Part shown: piece after piece, positions 50,318 to 61,937 of the stretch
How positions within the stretch are numbered: position 1 is the stretch's first letter
Layout of the letters: every line of letters starts with the position of its first letter
Assembly (NCBI RefSeq): GCF_002443255.2
Contig: NW_019211454.1
Location: 54,068,118 to 54,132,117, forward strand
DNA length: 64,000 nt
DNA from: Varroa destructor
Lineage: Eukaryota > Arthropoda > Arachnida > Mesostigmata > Varroidae
Direction: 5' to 3'
The notes under the pieces: model-generated
Databases searched by the model: none
What the model was told of the DNA's origin: nothing
The model's input: the letters and a program-made list of their open reading frames with translations, nothing else
Position numbers and translations under genes: made by a program

Positions 50318-50417
50318 NNNNNNNNNNNNNNNNNNNNNNNNNNNNNNNNNNNNNNNNNNNNNNNNNNNNNNNNNNNNNNNNNNNNNNNNNNNNNNNNNNN
50401 NNNNNNNNNNNNNNNNN
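50318..50417. other. Assembly gap (100 N)
   Basis: Exactly 100 N, the usual placeholder for a gap of unknown size. The flanks are TGTGTATGTGTAA on the left and TATATATATA on the right, so the missing part is probably a TG/TA microsatellite. Confidence 0.98.
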
Positions 50418-51321
50418 TATATATATAGCAGTTGAGGTTGTTAGACTACTAAGAAAGACTTACTCTTGCATGAATCGCTTGATATCGATTAGATATTTGT
50501 CTTACGGATCATGTGGCTTTTATTAAATTGTATAATATTTTTATTATTTTTACAGTATTTTATTACTCATGTACGCACTATTTATTGTTCTCAATGATAT
50601 TATTTTCGTCAGTATTTTAGCTTTATCATCAAAAAGCAATTTCTGTCAATTCTTAACCCTATGTGGCTTTACAGCCGTCCTAAAAACCATATATCATCTT
50701 TTTGGTGCCATTACAATAATAATAACAATATTACCAAATTAAGATATAAATATTTTTTTTGTTAGGCAATGCTTGCTTTTATATTGTCACCATTTCCTTT
50801 ATAATTTTTCATCTTTATTATCTTATCTGCACTGTCTTCTTGCTCTCCTTTTAAATACGATATATAACTCAAACCATGTCGCATAACAAACAGCACAATA
50901 TTCCGTTACTACTTCTAATAATATTAACATCAATAACAGAAAATATAGATTGACAAAAATAATCCTCACAGTAATTCCTATCTGAGACGTGTTAGAATGT
51001 CTGGATTCGTTTTGTTGTGGCCTGTTCGTCCTCTCGTCTGTTACACGCGAAAGGAGAAGGAAGGTCACATTAAAAATGCACAACGGTTTGTTTATCTACA
51101 AGTCTGTCGATAAGTGGATAACATTTCATAGTAGTGATCAATTGTATTTTGATATAAAAAATGCGTAGCAATAGCTATAATATATCGATAGTAGCAGTAA
51201 TCATTTGACGGCGACTCACGTACAGGAGACGGCAAAATGTGCAATTAGAGAAACAGTAGTACATGGCTAGCATTTAAATGCTGAAACCCAGCACTTTCAG
51301 CTCCGGCGAGAGCCTGTACAA

Positions 51322-51405
51322 GCCATCCAGGAGTCACCAATGATCTTTGAGGCACACGTACATACCACAGTCAAAATATGCGGGACCCCTGCTGCCCTGG
51401 GAATC
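51322..51405. repeat. Diverged direct repeat, copy 1
   Basis: It aligns with 51806-51883 at 65 of 78 positions, with a 6-base insertion in this copy. The shared core includes AAAATATGCGGGA. Similarity fades outside this block. Confidence 0.8.
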
Positions 51406-51805
51406 TTACGTAGTACTTGTGTAGGTGCGGATGAGGTGGGCTGTGTCACGGATGTGGATCAATCATCGTAGAACGAAATACATACAAATATAGATATATA
51501 CATATAGAGTCACATACGCAGATAAATTCAGATTGACTACGTGCGAGTTGAACTTATTTGGGAACAACCCTATCTGAGGCCACTTGCATGCATCTATTGC
51601 ACAAATGTCCATAGGTAGATCATGTAACCATGGTAAAGTGCGCTAGCATTAGTGTCATACAAAACAGAATTGCAAAAAGCAAACCATAGACACAGTGGTA
51701 TATTATATGTATTATAGTGGTATGTGGTCATAAGATGTCGGCCTGAGAAATTCAGTGTTTTGACAACGTTGATGCTGATTCATGATTTCTGTGAATTGAC
51801 TAGTA

Positions 51806-51883
51806 GCCAGCCTGGAATTACCAATGATCCTTGAAGCACACACCATAGTGAAAATATGCGGGATTCCTGCCGCCTTCGGAATC
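51806..51883. repeat. Diverged direct repeat, copy 2
   Basis: Second copy of the block at 51322-51405, same orientation, 484 bases to the right. Thirteen substitutions and one in-frame 6-base difference separate the two. Confidence 0.8.
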
Positions 51884-52125
51884 CATGACAGAAGCAAACC
51901 ACTTGTAACATAAATCGACATAATTGCGAATCTTTATTTTTATGCGAATTGCAAATTTTTATCAAACTTGCCCACCATACATGCCGTTCAAGCCAAACAA
52001 GTAATGTAATCACGTATGTATGGCTATCGTTCGAGTCTACCGTTTTTTAAGGTAATTTCTTCTGAGCCGCACCAGATCATTGTGCAGTTACATACAAAGA
52101 GTTAGCAATTTAGCTATATCTCTCT

Positions 52126-52174
52126 AATATCATACCAATTATTATTAACTCTATATAATATCATACCAGCTATT
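52126..52174. repeat. Short direct repeats (ATATCATACCA)
   Basis: AATATCATACCA followed by (A/G)(T/C)TATT occurs twice 30 bases apart. A related TATTCATACCAGATATT lies at about 52424-52440. Confidence 0.5.
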
Positions 52175-54561
52175 TTATCTCTACGTTTTCTACTTATTAC
52201 GTGAATCGATTGGCTGAAAACATAGTGTAGTCTGACGGCCAGAAAATCTAGCTCCTTCTCTCTATGAGCGTATCTCAAATACTTACAATGATAATATAAT
52301 TATAATAAAGGAATGTATATATAAGTACTATACGTATTCTAATTTCTACTTAGAGTATATATATTTCTCTAACTCCATAGCGCATTTTTGGGGTCCGAAG
52401 TTATAGTGCAGAGTATTATATATTCATACCAGATATTAGTTTGGCCTTAGCTTCGGCACCTATTTGATCTGACTTGCTCAATGCAAATTGCTTGGTTGAT
52501 TTGGTGGACATTGGCTTGATCCACAGCAACAAAACCTTTGTATTTGTTCTGATAGACTCATTATATCATCCTTGACTTCTGTCTTTTCCCTTCTCACTTT
52601 ACACATCTTTATTATGTTGTCCACTACTCTCTAGTATTCTATTCGTCTTCTCTCGTGTATTTCATGACGAAAGGTCCAATGTACTATTATATCGGACCTT
52701 GCCTCATGGCATTTTCTTATTCCCTATCGCAGCAAACACAAAATTAACTGCTGGGTCAGCTTATATTTAGTAAAAATAAACAATAAACCTCCTTAAACAA
52801 TAAAACAGTTTTTCCCCATACTTATAATGAAAGTGTGTAAATTTATATACAAAATATGCCGAAGCTAAATCGGCCTGTTTTACGTGTATGTCTAGGCCTG
52901 CAACTTAGTAGCACTTCGGATTAGACAGGTTCGATCATATAAAAGTTGGCATTAAGGCTAAACTTGATACTTTACAATAACCTCAGATCCGAACGTACGC
53001 TAGAAAGTTGGAGAAATAAAGACCTTTTGGGTAAGCAACGAGTGACGTGCGTGCCTGATTTACACTATGTGGTCGAATGTCGAAGTAAGTGCGCTATACG
53101 TGAACCAATCATCTACAAACTATAACAGATCCAACTGTTTTTATGCCCTGTATATAACGTATATGGTTCAAGCCTGCTTACTCTTTTCTCTTTTTATCCA
53201 TATTTCACCGCCCGTTCACTACGTCATTTCGTGGTTTTCCATGCACACTAAGTGTTTTTGTGCTAATATCCCACATCGGTGTAGCTCGTTAAGAAATACA
53301 CAATACATAGTTGTAAGCCACTATATTAAACTTTAAAAAATCGTCATCTGCAGTCCGTCTTCTTTTTTCGAAAGGCGCCAGCAACGGACGCCTTCCAAAA
53401 AGTGAGTAACCGTATGGTTAATCATACTTGTGTGCATGCCTCTTGTGCACCGTCTAATAACAAACGTTAGTTCACGCGGAGCATTGGTTGAGTTGTGGCG
53501 ACAACAAAACAAAAACAACTATGGTATACTGTTATTGTTAGCAGTAGATAGAATAGCGCTTTTCTCTAAAACAAATGTGGAGAAGCTCGCGCGCACGCGA
53601 ATCCACACAGGTCATCTCCTTCGTTCTTTATTTTAGTCACTTTGCACTGTATATATGTACTCTCTAGTTAGAATTAAGGATATGCGTAGTAGTTAAATAC
53701 ACATGATATTATTATATCATAATTGTAAGCATCTGTAACACAGAGAAGAAATTGAGTCACTTTTTATGGGCTTTAGAGTGCATTTTGTCATATTCTCAGC
53801 CAACCGATTCACCTGGATAGAAGAAAAGATATTAAAGATAAAATAGTTGGTATGATACGATATGTTGAGTCATGCCACCACCGTTACTACGGAGAAATAT
53901 AGCTAAGGCGCGAACCCTTTATATGCAGGTGCAGCGGTACAGCATGATCTGGTACGGCTTAAACGGGGTTATCTTAAAAGAAAATCAAACTCGACACGAT
54001 ATACGGGTACGAGTGCTTACATTTTTTTTGTAAAACTATTTCCCTTGAGCTAACCGGCTCATTGGTATAGCTTGTGCACTCTACCATGATTACATAATCT
54101 ATGCACGTGCGTTTGTACAATAAATGCATGCAGCTGGTCTCAGCTAGGATTGTATTCAGTTCAAGTTCAGTTCTCACATAATTGACATTAATCTGCCTGT
54201 GTATGTGATTCTATTTCTATGTGTGTGTGCATCTATGTTTTATGTATTTCGCGATGAGTAATCCACATCCACAGCAAAACTCATTTCATTTGTACCCACA
54301 CTCAATGCTTGTAGCACATGGCACTCGCTTAAGACTCGCTCTTATCCTCTCAACCATATTCTAGGCTCTTTGTCTTTTCGCTATCTTTCCCAATTTGTCT
54401 TTTCTTCATCACTTATACATTTACTTCCCACACCTTTCAGCTTCTCTGTCTCACTTTCTTTTGCAAACATTTACATTTCTCTCACCTCAAGTATCAGTTA
54501 CTTTTTACATCATTAGACTTACATCATAGTTCTTATCTTCATCATCGCCACTAAATTTGAT

Positions 54562-54567
54562 TATATA

Positions 54568-54598
<31 letters not shown>

Positions 54599-54640
54599 TT
54601 TGTATAACTAATAATATATATCTATGTATATATATAATAT
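54562..54640. repeat. (TA)n microsatellite, compound
   Basis: Two TA-rich runs (54562-54597 and about 54614-54640) with ATG and CTATG interruptions. They lie 3' of the 792-aa protein gene. Confidence 0.9.
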
Positions 54641-54931
54641 ATACTAGTGCAGTGCCATTTTCTCACCAACAGTCCACCGGCTTTGCTCGAGCCATTAGTA
54701 CAACAATATATCCTACCGTCAAGATGTTCTCTCAACGCTTAGGTCCAACCCCCTACCGCGGATAAACCCACCATAACAGAGCCGGCAATTCTGTCCCTCT
54801 AGATTTTCCCATTTTGCCATCCAGTTAGAGCCTAAACTGGGTTTTCATTGATGGCATCTCCTACAACCTGTACAAGTCCAACATTCCCATGCACATGCTT
54901 AAACTCACTAACTCACTCACTAGAACCCTTT

Positions 54932-57900
54932 TCACTCATGACGGTGGTCTTTGCGGGCCTGACATAGATTTGAATGATGACCACCAAAACCACCTCGTTT
55001 GTTGCCTAGATCAAGCTGCTTACTGCTGTTGATATTACTAGTATTACTGATGTTACCGTTCGCGTGATCCGTATTGTGCTCGCCATCATCGCTGCTGCTG
55101 TCCATCGACACAGCCTGCCTTCGACTCATCATGCCCTTGACATCAAGACGATCGTTGATACCGAGAAACGATGGGCCGAGAAACTCGAGGTATGAAGGAT
55201 CCTCGTCAGAGCGATCTTTCGACTTCTCCGCGCTTAGATGAGATGGACCTACTCCAGACGAAGTATCCTTCAAGCTGGCGACCTCGGTGCTAACAGGAAA
55301 GGATGCTGTCCCGTTGGTGGTGGCCACTGGTGCGGCTGAGTAGCAGCTGTTGCTGTCTTGTCGCGGCAGAGGCGGCTTTCGGGAATTAGTGTTGTTATTG
55401 CCGCCACTGCTGTTGTTGTTTGTGACATTGCCGTGCAAGCTATTGCCTCCACGAGAAATCGAAGGGAGACTGCCGTCCCTCCATTGCTGACGGTAGCTGC
55501 CTGAGGTCCCACGGCGCAGACTGCTATCGTAGCGCCGCCCACCGTGGTTGTCATACCGATGATCATGACTATCCCGTTTCGGTGAGGGGTAATATCTCTG
55601 ACGATTATTGTTATTGTTTCCATTATTGTCTCTTCGGCCAGTCGAGTTCTCCCTGGATGAAGCCTGATCATAACCGCCTCGAGGACGGCGCGCCCGGAGA
55701 TGGGTAGCACCATGCTCTGGATTGGAATATCGACAATCCTCCCTCTGGCAACTACCGCCATTTCCGTAATTTGGGTTATTTCGATGAAACCGTTTTTCTG
55801 GCGTAAGGCTCCTGCGACCGTGGTTGTCGAAACGTCCGCCAGAGCGTTCCCGAGTGGAGTCTCTGGAATCGCCTTGTCGGCCGTCCCTTGCATCGTCTCT
55901 TCGGCGGTGATGGTATCCGTCGCCATCCCTGGGGCCAGAATCTCCGTGAGAATTTTGACGGATGTGGTTGTGGTGGCTATTCATGACATTACTGCCGCGA
56001 TCGGCGGCAGCAGCAGCAGATGTCATCGCTTGTCGAGTCTCAGACTGTTTCCCTTCGGTAATACGAGTCGCATGTTGGGCCTCTTCAGCTCTGTGTTGCC
56101 CAGGTGGTTGCTTTTGCAGAAGGTGTGAATTTGTGACAACTACCCCAACCTCTTTTATCTCGGCGTTGTCGGCAGCCTTTTGTTCTTGCGTAGTGCACTC
56201 GTCGTACCAGCTTTTTTGAGACCTACGATCACATCCGTCGTCGCTAGGAGTAACGGCACCAGCTTTAATGTGCTCCTCGACGTATGTCGCCTCATCGCCT
56301 GTGTTAGGCTGATAACCTTTTGGTCGTTCGAAGTGAATTTCTTCAATGATCTCAATGACTTCGGCGACATCCGGATCTTCCTGCCCCGTGACAAAGTGAT
56401 GCTGGCTGAACTGCTGGCGGCCGTCATTGGACGAACGCAAGTCACTATTTGGCCCCTGTGACTGTGTTCCGTCATCCAAGGCTTCGCAGTTTACAGGCTC
56501 CATAAGTATTTCACCAGAAGGCAAAGGTTGCATGCGTTCGTGATGCATGCCTCCCATGCTTCCTGCTCCCATAGGGTGTGCTCCTTCAAGCGGCACAAAA
56601 CGATCAGGGATTTTGTACACTGTTGGGCCGGGTATGTTAAACGGTGGAGGATGTGCTGCCAACATTGGGGGCGGATGAGGGGGCGGGGCCATTGGCACAT
56701 AGGTATAGTTTGGAGGGGGCACCGAGAAGTCATAAGGCACAGGATGGTGCACCTGCTCCAGTGGGTGAGGTAGGTAGTGGTGACCGTGAGCCTGCATCGG
56801 GTGTACGGGCTGCAGGCCAAACCCGGCCTGCGAAGGCGGAATCCCCGTTCCAGAGTGAACAACGTACACCGGTTGTGAGTAGTAACCTGCGTAGGTGGTC
56901 ATATATTGAGGCATAACCATCGGAGGTGTTGGCATATACCTGCAGAAATGAATACAAACCATGAGTTAACCTCTTCAAACAAACAGTAAGTACTGGAATT
57001 AAATTGACAATCCGCTCAACAGAGCGGAAAAGAGAGAGGCAGGAAAATGAGAAATTTTATTAACTAAAAAATTATAGCATGATAATAAAATGCTGCTTGA
57101 ATAGTTTCCCGAATGAATTCGTTCTGCCATATTACTTCAAGATGCACATATAATAATGATTATTATTATTACCATTGAGAGGCACAAATATTCAATACTT
57201 TCTTTTTTCTCGCTGTCAATTACGTTTGGGAGCGTTGTGTCTAATCAATAAGTACAAATGGCTAACATCTTAAGGTGACTCAGAACAACAGGTATAGGCT
57301 ACTGTGTAGTGACGTGATCTTTTTGGGTGTACCGACAGGTAGATCGCTCTTCGTCCACCGGTGTGTTCGTTTGTCTTGAATAAATCAGGTCAGCATCGTT
57401 CGCTTGAAATATTCTTCGATCTCTCTGCATATTGATGCAATCAATTTCATCATCTTTCTGGTTTCCCTATCACAAATTTCTTTCGAATTCGACCAATTTC
57501 GTTAGATTTATCACGTCAGTTCGACTCTTACTGGACTTAAAAGGCAGTGATTGCTACGGATAATCATGAACTGTATAGTTATAACTGTATGGTGCTTTCC
57601 GTCGTTGTCTCGTTGCGTCTATTAAAATCTTGGTCTACAACTACAGGCGTTCGTCTATTATACTTCTAGCAGATGTGTCGCTGAGGTACGATAGCCGTGG
57701 CAAGCTAGTAGGCATTGCTGCAGCAACCACAGTACGCTACTGATGATGTGTAATACATGCATGACTCTGTTCTAGTAAGGCGGTCTGTTGTGTGAGCACT
57801 AGAGAGACTCGACTTTACCTGGCCCTTCAGTCGCCGCACAAATGTGGCACTTTCTAGTCATTTTTGTCCAACATTTCGTCTACGTGGCTCGCGTGTGCCA

Positions 57901-60900
57901 ACACGATGCCCCCCGCTTTTAGAGCAGCTCGCCAAAAGAGTGACAACGACTGCGCGTCTTAAGCTATGCTCGCAAACCATTGTGCTAATAATTGTCATCG
58001 ACAGTAGCAGCGTTAGACAACGACAGTAATAGCAACACAGATGAAAAGATTGTCCAGAAGGTGGAAGGGCCAAAAGGACAGAAACAAACAAAGCTGCGAA
58101 GCACAGAAGGGCGGATGAACGGAAACAAGTGCAGTGTTTTTAGTGTACAATTTATTTGTCCGCCACTTGTAGCTCAACGTGGTCGATATTTGTGGTAGAA
58201 TAAATGTAGTATATTCATAATTGTGACGGTTTTTAGTTAGTAATTCTCTTCGAGTTCGTATGTCCGTCCGTTTGAAGTTCTCCCACATGTTTTCCGCTCT
58301 GCTCGTGTTTATCAACGAGTTCCAACGAACTGCTACAAGTAAACCATGCAATCGCTTCAGTACTTTTATGAATTTATGATCTATACTACAATGGAGGCTA
58401 CCGACAGAAATCTACTAGTAGCCATTCACGGCTGCTTGTATGATCGACAGGCGATGCTGGTCGAGGCTGACAGGATAGAGATTCAAAGTCATAGACATAC
58501 TCGGAGAGTATTCTCCCGTTTCCTCGCTTTGCGAACGATTGACCATTTCCTAAGCCCTCCGGGCCGGTGGCCGTTCCTCCCGCGTTCGGCCGCATATTCT
58601 TCGTCCCCGTCTCATTCGTTCTTACAGTATAGGCTTTTCCTGTGCTTCCTGCCTTATACCTATTCCCCTCGTCATCCTGTATGCTCCCCTTCTCGGCTCA
58701 ATTTACCACATTACAAGCTACGATAACTGTTCCGTCATCAACGGCTAGTGTTTTCTTGCCCGCGGCTAACGGTTTGTCCGACTGTCAGCCTCCAGCCTCC
58801 CTGACTGATGATCGGCCGAACCGGCGAATTAGCTATTACCTACAACCATTCTTTCTCCAACTATCACAGTTCCTACCGATATTAGTATTACTTCTACTAG
58901 GGCTAGCACAGCTACCACTGGTATAACTCTTCCTGACGATACTGTTGTCGACAGCGGTGCCGCAGATGCCAACGATGTATGGCCGTCGCACTGCGCCGTG
59001 TGACCACCGTTCTGCTGCTCACCGAAAACTATGGAAAAAGGGAGCACCAGCGTCAGGAGTAAACGCTACCTCCGCCGTATTAGCAACAATAAACCACCGC
59101 AGTGGCGGCGAAAACAACAACCAGCTGACAAAACGTCCATCCAGATCCCACAGAAAGAGCTGCCGCCACAACAACAACTGTACGGGTAGCAGCAATAAAC
59201 GGATTACTAGTGTCATGAAGTAGTAGCTATGCCATGGTAACAGCAGCATTAACAACAAAAAGGCAACGACATTGCACAACAAAGCTGCGAAATGGATGGG
59301 CAAGTGGCAATGGCGCTGCTGCCGTCGCCCCTCACTGGCAGCGCTTGTTCCTTGCGCTACCACCATTGATTATTAATGCTGTAGCCACTGTCGTCGCTGC
59401 AGTGGCAAACGCAACTAGCGTGCATGGTGCGTGTGTTTGGTAGTGGCAGACTGGCGACGCTGCCCTTTGCCGCTCGTGTCGCCGTTGATGATAAGTAGCG
59501 TCGTTGATGTGGTAGAAAGCCACAGTGCTGCTGCTGTTGTATTGCTGTTACGCTGCTTTCTAGGTAGGTAAAGTGACGGTGTGGTAGTCGGTCTGTCTTT
59601 CTGGTCGTCTGGAAGACTGGCGGGGCAGGGGCCGCTGCATCAGTAATAGTCGCAGAGCGTCGTCGTGTCATTCGTCGCTGAAATTCGCTCGCTAGTTGTT
59701 CCACCAACCCGTAGCAGCAATGGCAATTCGGCCTAGTCTAGTCGCCAGAAGTCGCTACTACACAAAGATGATCGTGGGCACCACCAGTAGCAGGCGCAAT
59801 TCTGCTGCAGGTAACGCACAATACATGCGTGAGTGTACTATTGCAGCAACACATTTTACCGCAGACAAGAAGGTCGCTACCACAGATGCAGCAGCACTGC
59901 GAAAGAAAACAGCGAAGAAGCAAGAAAGGAACAGGGGGAGGCACTAAAGTAACCTCTCAAGTAGTAACGCCGGCGTCAAGCAAATCACCAGCATACTAGA
60001 CAGAAGACGGCTTGAACTAAGCCTAATAACCGATTAGCCTGTACAACGGCAGGCAAACCTAAACACATGTTAAATACACACACGGGACATACAGGCACAC
60101 CCACAATCAAATTATAGGAAATGGGTGAGACAGAGCTCGTGTGCACGCTAGGGCGAGAGAAAAATAGCAGCGTCAAAAGAAGCTGTAATTAACAACAATA
60201 ATCGGTATAACAATACGTTATACAAGCGACGGTATAACGTAATTAAGAGAGTAGCAGCAACGTCAATGCAACTGATGCAGTGCATTTCTATATATATGTA
60301 TTTATGTTGACACAAATAGGGGTCTGTAACAGAGATGCAGGCAGTGGCGGTGGCGGCTGCCATAAAGTGGAAAAAACAGAAAAGGCAACACACACAAATG
60401 AACATTCGGACAGACGGTCATTGCTAAAATGCGACAGAGGTGGAGGAAATGGAGTTACGCAGTGACTAAAAGCTCCTCCTTGCTCAGCAGCGAGCGGCGG
60501 TTACCGCAAACAGTGCTGCCACTACCCACCTCCTTCATCCTAAAACATAACCATTATCTTCTTGACAATGTTGGCTGGAAACGACAGCCACTTTCCGCCC
60601 GTTGCATAATCGAAGCGTAAGAAGTTACTATACCTAGGTAGGAGATGTACAATCAAGTCGCCGTAGGAGACAACTGCAAATTTGTTAGTTAGTCCCTCGG
60701 CGGTCAGTGGGGCTGATCTTGCATCAGCATCTGTGATATGGCGATGACACAGAAAAGAAGTTTACTTGGCTAACCGTTAAATAGCGATTGATAGGGAGAA
60801 CCGCATTGTTCATTTGTTTACATTGCTGGCAATCCAAACAGAGCGTCAGATATTGCCAAGGTAAGGATGGAAAGGGGGTACATATGACATAATTAGGGCT

Positions 60901-61937
60901 TGAACGTCAGTATCACGGATACTCACACAGGAAAAATCCTTCCAGTTCATTTATTTGTAAGTTAGTTCAGGATCGCACAGTCGTTTCTAGATTTTTCTCC
61001 AAGCTCCTTTTTATTCTTTCACAGTTGCTACTAACAGAATACTGGCTGGCAGAACTGGCAATAAAAAAAGAAGCGACTTTTTCTAGAGCTTTCGACAACA
61101 CCGCCATTCGGAATGTTACCAGCTACTGCAGCAGAAACTCCTAATCTGTCTATACACAAGCACCATACAGATACATAATTCTATAATTATTCTTCGTTCA
61201 TGTACATGAAGACACCAGCGGGATCTCAGGATAGTGGGTTTGAAAAGGGGTTTTCGGTGAGTGGCATACTGTAATGTAAACACAATAACAGTGGTAGACC
61301 CCGCATTAACTTTTGAGGGCGAAGAGAATGCGTTCCCTGTGAAACGAAATAGCACATAGACAGCCAAATCGATGGATGATACATGATGATATAAATACAG
61401 CCAATTCAGTGATTGTAACTTGCGGGCAGTAAGCTATCGTCTCGTAATAGTAATGAATTACCCTAGTTTTTGTTTTATCTTGTTTAAACAACTACTGGCC
61501 GTGCCATTGGTGAAGCAGTAGCCCCACTTAATACAATATCGTGCTGTAGGTACTTGCCTATCATACGTATTTTGTATGACTGGTGAAGGTAGAGGCGGTG
61601 GGCCAGATTCAATCCCTGGTTGATCAAGGGGGCCGCGTGGCGATCCACTCGGTTCGGGGGTGGTAATTGGCGTCACGAGGCTTTCAGTTCCGAGCGAGTT
61701 GGCGGGACTTGCTAAGCCATGGGGCCTCGCAAAGCCATAAACCGCGTCGTCACGGGCCCTTTGCAGGGGTCCTGGTTCACGTCCAGTTTTGCTCAGCTGA
61801 GTCTGGACATCTTTGATATCTTCGAGCTGTTGGGGACCTCCCGGCGGGGGCTCGGTGGTTAGCCTGGCAGCGACACCACCGCCAGTGGCACTACTACCAC
61901 CAGCATTGCTGTCGCCCGCGATCCCAGGCTGCGCCAT
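54932..61937 (-). CDS. 792-aa low-complexity protein, Pro/Tyr/Met-rich then Arg/Gly/Asn/His-rich
   Basis: Two coding exons on the minus strand: 61937-61567 and 56939-54932. The junction AAT-AC|GTATGA to TTTCTGCAG|G-TAT is in phase and joins PPPLPSPVIQNT to YMPTPPMVMPQYM without a break. The start ATG has G at -3 and G at +4. Residues 1-123 are Gly/Pro/Ser-rich; about 125-280 are Pro/Tyr/His/Met-rich (NYTYVPMAPPPHPPP); 317-324 are a short acidic, possibly helical EVIEIIEE; 432-436 are five Ala; and about 455-650 are Arg/Gly/Asp/Asn/His-rich with an Asn run and RG dipeptides. A more ordinary SYLEFLGPSFLG segment follows near 706. I see no folded domain and do not recognise the family. The composition suggests a disordered RNA-granule or mRNP-associated protein, which is inference only. 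Extra internal exons within the 4.6-kb intron cannot be excluded. Confidence 0.82.
57700..60620. other. GC- and triplet-rich block inside the 4.6-kb intron
   Basis: Nearly 3 kb, clearly GC-richer than the flanks and dense in CAG/CAA/GCC-type triplets on both strands, most strongly at 59.0-59.9 kb. Many overlapping frames of 60-126 codons are open on both strands, but none shows a domain or a good exon chain, so I do not call protein. It could be an alternative 5' exon or long untranslated leader of the surrounding gene, an intronic enhancer, or a non-coding transcript. On the plus strand an AATAAA occurs at 58199. Confidence 0.5.

Larger units (their letters stand above)
48335..54931. other. 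AT-rich intergenic region
   Basis: No gene that I can support. It holds short (ATC)n at 48846-48861, the assembly gap, a diverged duplication (51322-51405 and 51806-51883), three AATATCATACCA-type repeats (52126, 52156 and 52424) and (TA)n at 54562. A minus-strand open stretch at 48991-49146 looks weakly like a terminal exon. The 3' untranslated region of the 792-aa protein gene must begin at its right edge; minus-strand AATAAA hexamers are sparse until about 53630. Confidence 0.55.

Noticed and set aside
55270..56475. Several 80-218 codon ORFs on both strands
   Set aside because: They are alternative-frame shadows of the low-complexity 2-kb exon.
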